From NCBI GenBank assembly GCA_029532415.1, contig JAQOTA010000062.1:124001-188000 (forward strand): a DNA stretch of 64,000 nucleotides, written 5' to 3'. How positions within the stretch are numbered: the first letter of the stretch is position 1; every line of letters begins with the position of its first letter. Source of the stretch: Marasmius tenuissimus. Its lineage: Eukaryota > Basidiomycota > Agaricomycetes > Agaricales > Marasmiaceae. Both the position numbers and the translations under genes were made by a program. The notes below the pieces were generated by a model. The model searched no databases, had not been told where the DNA came from, and saw only the letters and a list, made by a program, of their open reading frames with translations. This document shows, piece by piece, positions 33,441-43,802 of this stretch.

Positions 33441-33907
33441 ATATAGGTCCGCACACATTATTGGTAAGCCCACGCGAGCGGTTTGTCATGTGAAATCGAG
33501 GCGACACCGCCGATCTTCGTTCTTCTCCGGAGCTTTCATGTCACCCCCTACGTTCGTCATGATTTTATTTCTTTTTTCTTTTGGGATTATTTATTTCGTT
33601 TTCTAGCAGTAATTATTGCGTTTCCTTTCGGAGGAAATGAATCCGATGGACCGACGTTTGCGTCGCGTCGCGTCGCGTCAGTAAGTCTTCGGGCTTCTTC
33701 TTCTCGTTCTTGTCGTGTCCGATGTCCCTCACCCCCATTTCCTGTTTTCACCTCTCCTTTGCAGATCTCATCGACTGTCTGGAGTGCTTATAATGAGGGA
33801 AATGCTCCGATGTTCCCCATTCCTTCCTTCCCTCCTTCCCTTCCTCCCAACTTTCCTTCCTCCAGATCTCCCTCACGTTCTCAGCTCTCAACAACTGCCC
33901 GCACGGC
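33441..33907. other. 5' region of the zinc-binding-type protein gene
   Basis: It contains a tandem GCGTC pentamer repeat (about 33658-33678) and long pyrimidine-rich stretches (33720-33880), as expected for a fungal promoter and leader. Confidence 0.45.
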
Positions 33908-35316
33908 ATGCCTAAGGACAATAAGAAGAAGAAAGTCCCGCAGAAGAAACCGCCGAGGCTCTATGGGCGTCAACGCGTCGGTGGTATGCAGTCTGTTTGG
34001 CTTGGGTTCTGCAGCAAACCCCAGTGCCTCCTCTCCTTCGAGCACAGCCAGGTCAACGAGAAGGGCTAGTGAGTTGTGTTCTTTGTAATTTACTGTTGGA
34101 AACGTTGCTGATGCTGGGGCGATAGTCCTGTTCATAAGGATGGCAGCTTGTATGAACCGTACGAGGCCGTTCACGCGATTCAAGAAGGCTCTATCACCGT
34201 GTATTGCTTCTGTTGTCTCCCGGGAAAGGCATGGACAGTGACCGCCGCTGGCAGCAGCTACGCTGGCATGAGCTTTGTTGGTTGCAAGACGAACAACTGC
34301 GCTTTTAAATGTGAGTTCTCTGTCTTTACAAGGATTCGTATTGCTCACAACTCACAAATTATGCAGTGGTGCTTGATGAAATACACAGCTGGGGTTCGGG
34401 AAAGTTGAAGAAGTTCTGTTATGAGACTGGTGGGTCTGTTCTACTCTTTCAGCTTTTGTTTGACTGATATGAGAACCGTAGGTGTTTCAGCACCAGCTGC
34501 ATTGTGTCCAGAAAACACCTCGACGTTTGGAAGCCGCCTCGCCTGCTATGCCGGCCTGTCAACTCCAAACTGGATGGTTTCTGAAGGTTCCTCTCAGCCT
34601 CTAGTCAACACCCCGTTGTCCCCAACGTCAACCAGAACCACCCCGTCGCCTCAGAAGGGAAAGGGAAGAAAGCAGGAAGAGGGCTGTGATCACAAAGGCA
34701 AGGGTAAAGTGAAGCAGGAGGAGGATGAGGGAGACACGGGTGAAGGCGAAGATAAGGACGACGACGAGGATGAAGACGGATACGTTACGTTCACAACGGA
34801 AGACCAGAGTATGATATACTACGGTCCCTCCAGTGGACTGATTGATTGGATTGACAGTACGTTTCCTCCTCTGTTGCTTGACCCTATCTAAACCCTCGTT
34901 CTTCTCTAGATGTTGAACAAACCCGAGACTCGCCGGAACGAGAAGATTCTCCCGCCATCCAGTGGGAAGGAGGTGCGTTTGACTACCCGTTTGTCTATGT
35001 TCCATACTGAAACCTTTCCTTCAGAGGACGTTGCCATTCGCAACTCTTTGGAGGACGCCCAGGACCGTCTGCAGGCCGGTGCATCTAGCGCAGGGGCAGG
35101 TCCTTCCAGTCAACCGGCTAACGGGTCTACTTGTGAGCTTGTTGCTTCAGGTGCGTTCCTGTACCACTGAGTGTTTGCGTTCATTTCACTAACACATTGG
35201 CAGGCTCAGGCTCATTCTCCGACCCATTCTGTATTGATGATGAAGCCGAATGGGAGCTTCCGACCTGCGTCATATGCGGCAGACTCGAGTCGGACTTCCA
35301 TGTCTGCGAGCTCTAA
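33908..35316 (+). CDS. Uncharacterised protein with GRF-like and C-terminal zinc-binding motifs
   Basis: A seven-exon gene whose joints all keep frame. It starts MPKDNKKKKVPQKKPPRLYG, a basic N-terminus. A first cysteine pair lies in GFCSKPQCLLSFEH. The next two exons give VYCFCCLPGKAWTV and GMSFVGCKTNNCAFKLVLDE, a C-x-C...C-x4-C pattern resembling a GRF-type zinc finger (nucleic-acid binding in other proteins). A Ser/Thr/Pro stretch, a KGKGRKQEE basic part and a very acidic part (DKDDDEDEDGY) follow. The last exon ends PTCVICGRLESDFHVCEL, a second zinc-knuckle-like set (CxxC...HxC). The stop is at 35314, 92 bp from the stop of the TET/JBP-like gene, which converges on it. Function is unknown; a DNA-binding partner role is inference. 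Confidence 0.7.
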
Positions 35317-35408
35317 GTATTTGTTCTCCCTGTTTGTTATGCCTTTAGTCTTTCCGTGTTTGCTACAACGCTTTGCTACGGTAGTGTAGTCGACTGTTTG
35401 TACGAAAG

Positions 35409-37145
35409 CTAACGGTCGTGTACGTGTACAAGTAGTTCATCCAATGTAGAATATAATTGAATTCGTTCTGAAGCTGCGGTCAACTTTCGAGCCTTTGCCT
35501 TTGCCCACGCATTAGAATCCGACTCTCGAAGCTCTCCGTCGGTCATTCCCCCATTCTCAGCCCACCGAAAGATAGCGCCAGCGGTGTATTGCGTGAAGGA
35601 GGTTCGTTCATCGCCTGTAAGCTTTTAATCAGAGCCCAGTTGCAATGAAAACCGGGCGGCAATCTTACCTTTAGCAATGCGTGTGTTTGAGTGCGTGATT
35701 ACAGCGGAAGGAATGAGGACCGTTGAGCCAGAAGGGAAGTCGATGACCAACTTCAATTCCCAAAGAACGAGGCGGGCACTCTTTGTGGGGTCAAAGTCTC
35801 CGAGGGCGGTGATAGCACACCAACCAAAGGCCCAGTTTAGATGATCTCGATGCTTGAACGTCCGCACCTTTCCTCCGAAGTTGAAGGCGGCAGCTGCAAA
35901 GACGTTGTCGTCAGAGAAGTTTCGGGGGACATGCGAGAGTTTCGGATGGTCGTAGGCGAAGTCCATAGTAGCCTTGTATTCTTTGTAAAGTCGCAATCCC
36001 CACAGTTTGAATGCAGCTGGAAGCGTGGTTTAGCTAAGCGCACGCAATGTGAAAGCAAACGCTTACCCACCATTTTGATACTGAGAAATTCTCTTGAACG
36101 CAGTCATATCAGCGAGTCGCTGAAGGATGCCCCCCATCCCCGTGTATTGCTTGTCGGTGGCTAGAAGGACGGGAGTTTTGCTGCCCATTCCCATCGTCAC
36201 ACCCTTGGTAAACGCAGGAAACCCCCCCCTCTTCCCGCAGACTGTGCTATGGGTAGTGGGTGTGAGTTCCGCCTGTTCACCTTCTGACATCATCCCTTGA
36301 TGCGCCCGTTTCGTGTCTTGAAGGTAATCGCCGCGGTTCGGGCGTCCAACAAGGCATGATATGACTACGTTGTTTGCCTCAACAATGGGCATCGGGGTCC
36401 TGGTGTAATAAAGCCGTTAGTGGACCCAGGGTAACAAAGTCAAGCAGGCGAGAGAACGACTTACACGCCGTCCCACTTGATGTGGTCGAACCCCGCCTTT
36501 GTCAAGTCCTCCACATCGTATTCAGCCTCCCTTGCCTTCAGACCTCCCATTGCCTTTGTCCCTAATTTTCCTGTGTGAGCTCCGTACGCTGCATCAAGCT
36601 GAACAGCACGCAGCAACACTGGCGTTGATTGAGATGGTGCAACGGCTTGTTGGACCGCGCGAGGGCTTGGAAAGTCGGTAGAACCTTCTTGAACCTGTGC
36701 CTTACGAGTCCGGGCGCGTTTTTTGTTGTTATAAGATTGCCCATCGGGGGGGACCTTCCGCTTGGTGGTTGATAGGCTCGGAGCTGGGGGAATCGCCTTT
36801 TCCAACGGTAGCATGGAGAAGGCCGATTCGGGAAGCTCTGGTTCTGGTTCTGTTTCTGATTCGCTGAACTCGGTAAGGTCCTCTCCCTCTCCAAAAGGGT
36901 CGTCTCTGCGGTCGGCCTCTCGAGAAACGCTACGCAGTTCAAAGTAGTTGGCACGCGAGGCAAAGTCGAAAGAATGAACCGAGGGCGGGACCAGCGGAGT
37001 AATCGGTGTTTGTTGAGCAAGGATTGACGTCTGCGAAACCACACGCTAGCGTAAAAAAGGCACGTTTTATTTTTTTGTTAGCTTAGCGCATTTGCAACAA
37101 ATTATGGCAGAGCCGTTGACTCACAGACCGTAGGTAGTACACCAT
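35409..37145 (-). CDS. TET/JBP-like 2OG-Fe(II) dioxygenase
   Basis: A predicted nucleic-acid base dioxygenase: TET/JBP enzymes oxidise 5-methylcytosine or thymine using 2-oxoglutarate and Fe(II). The best start is a seven-codon exon (MVYYLRS) joined in phase over an intron at 37031-37124 to TSILAQQTPITP. The N-terminal third is disordered, with an acidic run and a basic KKRARTRK patch. The catalytic part contains GGFPAFTKGVTMGMGS, FSDDNVFAAAAFNFGG, then KHRDHLNWAFGWCAITALGD, where H-x-D (35832-35855) gives two iron ligands and the HRDxxN...G pattern matches TET enzymes. VLIPSAVITHSNTRI follows with the distal His, and DERTSFTQY with the Arg expected to hold 2-oxoglutarate. The end is LDELLVHVHDR. 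TET/JBP genes are expanded in mushrooms and known to travel with KDZ transposons. Here the neighbour is a MULE transposase 530 bp upstream on the same strand. Confidence 0.72.
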
Positions 37146-37675
37146 GGCGTACTTCTGTTGGGTTCTCTGTAGCGTCACTCTGAGCTAAAAATCGGCTAGA
37201 GGAGGCCATTAGAAACTCGTCTTTTCTTACCCTGGAAGACCGTTGGGCTCCGAGTTCTCAGACTGGATCCTATCGGGTCAGAATCGTTTCCTGAGCCACC
37301 AGAAACCAGCTGTCTTCCAGGGTAAAAGAAGAACAGGGTGAAAGACACAAAGAGGGAGAAAAAAACATACCCTGCGCAATTTTGTAGTCGTGGCAGGAGG
37401 CAAGGTGCCTGCGAGCCCGAGAACTAAGTTCAAATGCCGACAAGTGGCTGACAGACACGCTCACGTGCTGAAAGCGAACGTTCAACGTTCAAAGTTACCT
37501 CCACGGTCGCCTCAAATATGTGTGCTCAGGTGCATAATCGTTGCCTGTACCACATCAGACGCATTTGATGAGACGCCAGGAGTTTCGACAAAGCTGAATC
37601 CGTGCAGACATAGAAGCGGTGTGTGTGTGTTCGCAGTAAACAGAAGAAATTGATTATTACTTCAACTATTCCATG
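37146..37675. other. Spacer between TET/JBP-like gene and MULE transposase
   Basis: An imperfect inverted repeat (37221-37240 against 37312-37331, 18 of 20 positions, core CCCTGGAAGAC) encloses about 70 bp. No gene was recognised, and I could not identify a transposon end here. Confidence 0.4.
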
Positions 37676-40600
37676 CTAAGTTGTACTATGAGACTGGTGT
37701 CTCTTTTGACGGCGCTCATTTGAGGGCGCGCGGAGCTGACGAGGTCGCTTGTTACCACCAACCCTGCTACGGCCTCTATCTTCAGCCTCACCCGAACTCG
37801 CAACAGAGACGCTAGGCTCCTGGCCATCTCCGACATCCCCAACTGCAGACCCATTCCCTGAACGCAGTGTATCAAGCCGTGCCTGCATTGTTTTGATGAC
37901 ACCTTCAAGTTCTGAAACGTTGGGTATGTTTCCCAACTCTGGAAGGTCTCCGAGGAGATTGTTGAGTCCGTGAAGTCGAGGGAGGAGTTGAGAGGTTTCG
38001 TGCTGAATTTTGGCTTGGATCTGAGCATTGATCGACCTCCGTTGCTCCTCATTCAAGTTGGGCTGTTGAGTCTCGATGAGATGCTTTTCACAAACTGACT
38101 CTAAACCAGAGAGCACTCACCGGCGGCACAAATTCTTCGTACACGGAGCTATCCAATTCTCCCGCAAGGTCTTCTTCATCCTCATCTCCACCCTGTGAGT
38201 CCTCCGAAGCATTGAAAGATGTGGTGTCCTCAGCACATGCCTGAATATCAGAGAACGAAGTAACGCAGGCTGCAGGCAGTGGCTTCGGAGCGTCAGAGGT
38301 CGATTTGGCAGGCGTTTTTGATAGTATAGCTAGAGCTTCCGATGGAGATGATGGATAGAATAGAGGAGCAGCGTTGGCCTGGGTGAGTGAGGTTGAAATA
38401 ATCACCCGCATTGCTCGCAGATGCTTACAAGCCCCTCCTCTCTCCTGGAAGTCCAGACAGGAGCATGAGGCTCTCCCGTCGCGGTGAATAGACATGTTGT
38501 ACGAGATGTCGTTGGACTTGCAGGAAAGAGCCTGTCCGAGAAAAGCGTCCGGGTCCGATGTGTAGTGGCAGAGTATCCGACGAAGGGTAAGTATGGTATT
38601 TGCTTGCTGGTCTCTCGATTCGTCTGGATGCCACCAGCAAACGCCGGCTTCGTTGCTTTTCAGAGCCACTTGATTCTTTCGAACTTCCTCCAAGTTTTTC
38701 CCACCTGCATGAGCCTTAAACCTTTCCCCTAGCCACATAGTATGACTTGCGTGGACTTGACGTCGATTGAAAATCCCTGGAAGAATTTGTGTGCACAGCA
38801 GAAGGATGAGATAGTCGAATCGTAAGCGGTGACCCGAGTGAAACCAACGCGATAGGTGTTTTCGTTTCAGAATCCCATTGAAAGATTCTAGGTGGTTAGT
38901 GGTCGGAACAACACCGTCGATCGATATTTTGAGGAGATTTGCCACAGTAAGACGGCCGAACTTTGACCAGCTACGCCACAGAGCCACGTCCATCCAGTTG
39001 ACGTCAAGGTACTGAAGGTGTTTCTTTCCGCACACCGCAGCACGCGTAGCATCAGGTTGGTTATCGGAAACAATGGCGTCGAAGTAGGAACGTTGTTTCG
39101 AGATGAGGTCCCGAGCTTGTTCATGGGATATGGAGTCGAGCAACCTGCAGACGGGAAGGAAGTTGGCGACGATACGAAAAATGCCGGGTAAACAACTCAC
39201 ATTGTCTCAAGGCCTCTTAGCTGGTTACGAACGTGATCTTTCCAGAAGTTTGGCTTATTGTTCTCCCCTCCACCGAGAATCTTCTTGCGGTTATTCAACC
39301 AGCACTGTCGTACGTGGAACTTGCAGAGTAGAAGAACGATTGCTGGCCACACCTTGAGAAGGGCTCCACGTTCCTTTGTATCTGTGTCCGTGATGGCTGA
39401 ATAGGGAGTGAAGGGCTCTGCGTTTGGACGGCTGCTACTCAGATGGGTCTTCCACTTCCGAAGAATCTTCTCGAGGATAGCGGTGTTGTAACCTGTGTGC
39501 GTAGCTCGATTTCCAGTGGGAGCTGAGAACAGAAAGAATGCAATGGGTATGCCTTTCCCATCTGAGTCGACCGCCAGAGCAATGAAAAGTAAGAGTCGGA
39601 CGGTACAGACGCCAAACGTTCCGTCGAGAACCAACTGAGAATGATGGGAGTACTTCCAAGCCGCCTCGTCCATCTCTGGGGTGGATATACAAGCTTCAAA
39701 ACGATCTCCAGCTTCTGCACGCTCGCTATAGTGGAAAATTGCTTGGGCAACCTCAGGATTGTATCTAGGAGACGAGGGGTTGAGCCAGTCAGAGATGTTG
39801 TATTGAGGCGGCGTCTTGACATCAATTCCAAGCCTTCTTCCGTGTTTCGCGTAGAGGTTCGAGTGGTCTGAGCGGAGGAGAATATACCGGAAATTTGAAG
39901 TGTCGGAGTTGAAAGTGTCCATGTCGCGGTACCGTTTCTCCCGAATCATTCGCTGGTTGGTGTCCTGTATTGTCGCCATGCTGCAAAGAAGTCAGCACAA
40001 TGGAGAGGGGGTAAACCGTGAGCTAGAGTAAACGAGCCACTGACTCTGCACCATTGGCCAGCTGGCCAAGAGCAACCTCCCAAACATGGTCATGCAGCGG
40101 TACAGCAGGTACACGCGCCAGGACACCTTGCGTACACGCTTCATTGTGCTTGAGGATCCCCGAGATGCGTTCAATAGCCTTGGTCTCAGTGTTCTCGACG
40201 ACCTCTACGTGTCCTAGGCAGCCTGTAAAGTCATATGGAACACGGCGACTCCATTTCTTGTCCGAGGACGTCCGGTCTTGAGCACGTTGGGTTTTGGCGT
40301 CTTGCTTTTGACGAGCATCAACATCGTAACCGCTGGAACTTATTTCGCAGTTAGTAAGTTAATCACTGCAAGCAAATACAACCTACCACTGATATAGCGT
40401 ACGTTTCTTCCGTCCTAGCTTGGTTTTCCACGAGTTGGACCATCGAACGCTCCATCGACTCTCCAGAGCTTGAAGCTGTGCTGCTAAAAGATGGTATTCG
40501 TTCATCTTTTCTTTAGCAAGCTGTTGGTCAGAGGAGTCGTTCTTGAACTTGAGTAGAATCGAGTCTTGACTATAAGCCTTGCTGATCTCAATTCTCTGAG

Positions 40601-40796
40601 AATCTGTGAGGAGAAGGTGCTTGATTTCGGGCTATAGGTATGTCAGACAGGAACCGGAATGTTTCGATTAGAACAAACTCGCCTTTTTAGATTCCATTGC
40701 CAAAGGCACAGGAATACTACCACCAGCTTGGGACCAAGTTGCAAAGCCATTGGGTGGTTGCGGAAGAGAGATCCAGCTGCTCAAAGACGCGCTCAT
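37676..40796 (-). mobile_element. MULE (Mutator-like) transposase with SWIM zinc finger
   Basis: A transposase gene of the Mutator superfamily. The start gives MSASLSSWISLPQPPNGFAT. The next exon follows an intron whose donor is most simply read as GC rather than GT (AAG|GCGAGT). A charged helical region (RIEISKAYSQDSILLKFKND) and a conserved N-terminal block (YDFTGCLGHVEVVE, VPLHDHVWEVALGQLANGA) follow. The MULE DDE core is clear: LVLDGTFGV (first Asp), SAITDTDTKERGALL (second Asp), then CKFHVRQCW, and TNHLESFNGILKRKHL (Glu). The SWIM finger reads ASCSCLDFQERGGACKHLRA (CxC...CxH). After it come an acidic stretch and a C-terminal exon ending RQKRHQSHSTT. No stop or frameshift was seen in the core, so it may be active. 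Terminal inverted repeats of the full element were not found by eye. Confidence 0.85.
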
Positions 40797-42103
40797 GGTT
40801 GTTTCTGAATGAGGGTGGTCAGTGACAGGTTAGCTGAAACGATCGAGTGAAACAGGTCAGTCGGTATTACCTGTTCCGTTTGCTCGGTGAAATTGATACC
40901 ACAGTCGCCTTTGTTTTCTGTTCTGGGGATGATATTGAGAGGAAGCCGCGACCCATCAGACACGACGCGTTCACATTCACGCATACGCGTCTCATCACAC
41001 GTACGCGTCGCGTTTGCCCGACCTTACCGTACCCCACTTCCTGAGAATTCTCTCGGAGCAATGGCTCTGTCAGCTACATTTTCTGACAACGACAAGCCGA
41101 CGTCGGGTTGTGATATCAGATAGACAGAAGAACGACTGACCATTGCGTCCAACTTCTTGACCGATCTGATAGGGATGGTGCGGACCGTTCACGCCTGCTT
41201 CCTCGGGATCCTGGGCTTCAGTGCAATGATTCAAACTTGGTTATATTGTTTGTATTGTCCTGATTTCCTATGTACATGGTGCTGTGGTTTACAAAACGCG
41301 TTCAAACGCGTCCATTCCCCCCAAGGCCCGCTGTGGATAGTAAATAATTCAGCTGCATGAACAGGATGAAGTCATTAGAAGCAGACGTACCTTAATGCCA
41401 TTTCCGACAGCTTGCGGAACCGTATTCCCCACAACTTCGTGCTATTCCAAATCCCGTAGCTTCGCTGACAGGGAAGCCAGGTCCCAGGTCGGTCAATCCT
41501 TGGTTCTGGAAATCATTATTACGTCTGCAAAGGGAGCCAAAGGTATCAGAAATGCCGAGTGCTGGTACATAGAGGAGAGTATACACACCTTTTATACTCT
41601 CTTAGCATTGATTCTCTAGTGTTCTACTCACCCAATTTTCGAACCGAATCGCGGAATGGTGTCCATCGGTGCCCCGTATTCGTTGGGGAACTGACGGCGT
41701 CCAAACAGTACGTCCGAGTGGGTCGGTTTCCTATCTGTATGAGGCTTCTGTGAAGAGCCGAGGCGGGCAATACCCAAGCTCATCGTACATTGCAAGATCT
41801 GCTAAGGGAAGTTATCAGCGACTTAGCAGGCGTAGCAAAAGAACGGAAAATACCTCCGCCGACGAAAAACGTGTGATGGGCGTTACTGGTTTACCTGTCT
41901 TTTCGCCGATATTCCGGCCGTCAACGGGACCTCACGGTCTTTCACATGTTTCTTTCGCTCGCGTGTGCTTACAAATTCTGTGTGCAAACCGCGATGCCAG
42001 CTCAAGCCTCAGGCAGGTCAGGGCAGATCTCACGGCACGCACAACTGCTCCATCGGTAACCACCATTAGCCCTTTCTGATTCTCATGCAACTACGTCGGG
42101 CCC
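40797..42103. other. Spacer upstream of MULE transposase and copy C
   Basis: The first few hundred bp should hold the transposase promoter and, if the element is complete, its right end; neither could be defined. The section 42010-42103 is the upstream promoter part shared with truncated copy B. No gene was recognised between. Confidence 0.45.
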
Positions 42104-42111
42104 TATATATA
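42104..42111 (+). promoter_or_regulatory. TATA box of copy C
   Basis: TATATATA lies about 125 nt before the start codon at 42235. A leader intron (about 42172-42229, ending TTATTCTAG) appears to follow. Both features are kept in truncated copy B. Confidence 0.55.
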
Positions 42112-42234
42112 GAGGAAAAGCTGCCCATTATCATTCGCTGAACACTACCTCATCTCCCCTCATCCGAATGAGGTATAGTGACATTCTCCTGCACGAAATT
42201 GTAAAGGCTAACCACATAACTTATTCTAGGAATC

Positions 42235-43448
42235 ATGCTAGATTTGTACTGGATCTTCGTTTACTCCCTAATACTCAACCTTCTGGCCTTCCTCCGGAGC
42301 CCATTCGTCTCTGGTGCCGAAGAGATTGGCTGCATCCAGAACGACACAATAACGACGGTTGAAGAACTTATATCATGTTTCGACTCTTACACCGTAACAG
42401 AGGCCTTCTACAACGAACAAACATACGCCCTTGCCCAGCCTACCGAAGCCGAGGAAGCCGCATGGAAGTCCCTCGTCTCATCGCTCCTCAATGTCAACGG
42501 GAACTGCACCGACATAACCATTCCAGACGTTCTCGACGGGGTATACGGTGTATCGCCGTTCCGCGGCGAGGAATTCTGCGTTCTGCACGAACGCAAGGCG
42601 GAGAACTCGGTATACGTCAGAGGGTGGGGTATTATGGTCGTTCCAAGCCGGCCTATCAGGCCAGGCGTCCACTTGGCTGCACCTCACCCGCAGTATGATT
42701 TGCTCACACCGCAACAGGCAGCTGCGTTGTTTGAAGGAATCGGGGCGAAGAGTTTGTTGATATCGGGGAGGATAAGGACGGCGCTGATGAACTCGACATC
42801 GTGTATTATGGGCAGTGGGACTATTTATTATGCGACTGATCCGGCTCATAATGATGTGCGTTTCTTGTCTTTGCTGCCAGACGATTAGTGCTTATCATCA
42901 TACCCGCAGAAAGAGCCGTTTGTAATTGCCAGTAAAGAGATATGGAGATGGCAACAAACACAAGGTGGTTGCCCGTCGGCGTCTTGCGCGTTCATTCAGA
43001 TGCACGGGAAGGGCGCTACTACTTGCCCGACAGACACCGCCTTTCTTTCAACCGGACTGGGTGAGTCTATACGACCTTCTTGAGCCAGCGATCTGTCCGT
43101 ATACTCATCAACCTGTGTCTAGGTCGATCCACATCGTCTGTCGCCTGGTATACCGACAACATCGACCGCCCAATCAAACGAATCCAGAAGAACATCCGTC
43201 AAGCACACCCGTCATGGAACGCTTCGTTACCCTCTGACAGTGATTGTAGTTTGACCGCCACCTTGAATGTGTTTGGACGATTCATAAACGGCGTGGAAGA
43301 GAGTCTGGTTTGTGAGCAAGGAGCCACTGCGCAGCTTGCTACAGGGGAATTTGTTCATATCGAACAGGCGAAGGGCGCAAGGCAGTCTGACGCTTACGAG
43401 GGTTGGATCGGAGCGTTCAACGCTTCTTTCCCTGTTGGCGCTAAATGA
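42235..43448 (+). CDS. Unrecognised secreted protein, copy C of an inverted pair
   Basis: A paralogue of copy A (27967-29183) with the same exon layout and nearly the same protein. It starts MLDLYWIFVYSLILNLLAFL (export leader) and reads EEIGCIQNDTITTVEELISC, GVSPFRGEEFCVLHERKAEN, HLAAPHPQYDLLTPQQAAAL and YYATDPAHND. The joint to KEPFVIASKEIWRWQQ uses the donor GTGCGT directly after the GAT codon. CPSASCAFIQMHGKGATTC, a second intron with a good GTGAGT donor, and VAWYTDNIDRPIKRIQ follow, with an end in SFPVGAK (stop at 43446). Reading straight through the first intron would give a spurious stop. Conserved His/Asp clusters are as in copy A. Function is unknown and both copies look intact. Confidence 0.78.
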
Positions 43449-43802
43449 CATTTTCTTGTAGTCGTACGAATTAGTATGTACAGAATCTCAAAATAATACG
43501 ATCCGAACGTAATGAACTGCAGTAGAGTCTAGTAAGAGAACTGTCGCTTAAAAGAGTTGCTTTCCGAGGCCATGATGGTGAGAAAACAAGGGGCCTGGAC
43601 CGCAGTCGCGGCCATCATCTCTACCATGACGTTCTCTCAGCGCCAGCGACTCCCTATACATTCTCCAAGTCTCTGGATTTGGACTACGTTGAATCCGTAC
43701 GGATCACTAGTTCCTCGTCCAAAAAGATAGAGTTGATAATTATACAAGTGAGTGTCAGTCTTCATCGTGACTTTTTCTGACTGTCCGGTATTTTAGGTAA
43801 CA
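43449..43802. other. Spacer before F-box gene 1
   Basis: No gene recognised. It should contain the promoter of the F-box gene at 43803. No clear TATA box was seen. Confidence 0.4.

Noticed and set aside
33650..33680. GCGTC pentamer run considered as a telomere-like or regulatory array
   Set aside because: Only about four units; it is unlike the fungal telomere repeat and most likely a simple microsatellite in the leader region.
37221..37331. Imperfect inverted repeat between the TET/JBP-like gene and the MULE, considered as a transposon end
   Set aside because: The arms are only 20 bp with mismatches, there is no flanking duplication, and no matching copy was found on the other side of the transposase.
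37400..41130. Candidate terminal inverted repeats for the MULE (GTGGCTGACAGAC near 37445 against a related word near 41070)
   Set aside because: The match covers about a dozen bases with mismatches and no target duplication, too weak to define element ends.
42875..42930. Stop codon after LSLLPDD in copy C as a sign of a pseudogene
   Set aside because: The donor GTGCGT after the GAT codon and the acceptor before AAAGAG give an in-frame joint, and copy A uses the same sites.
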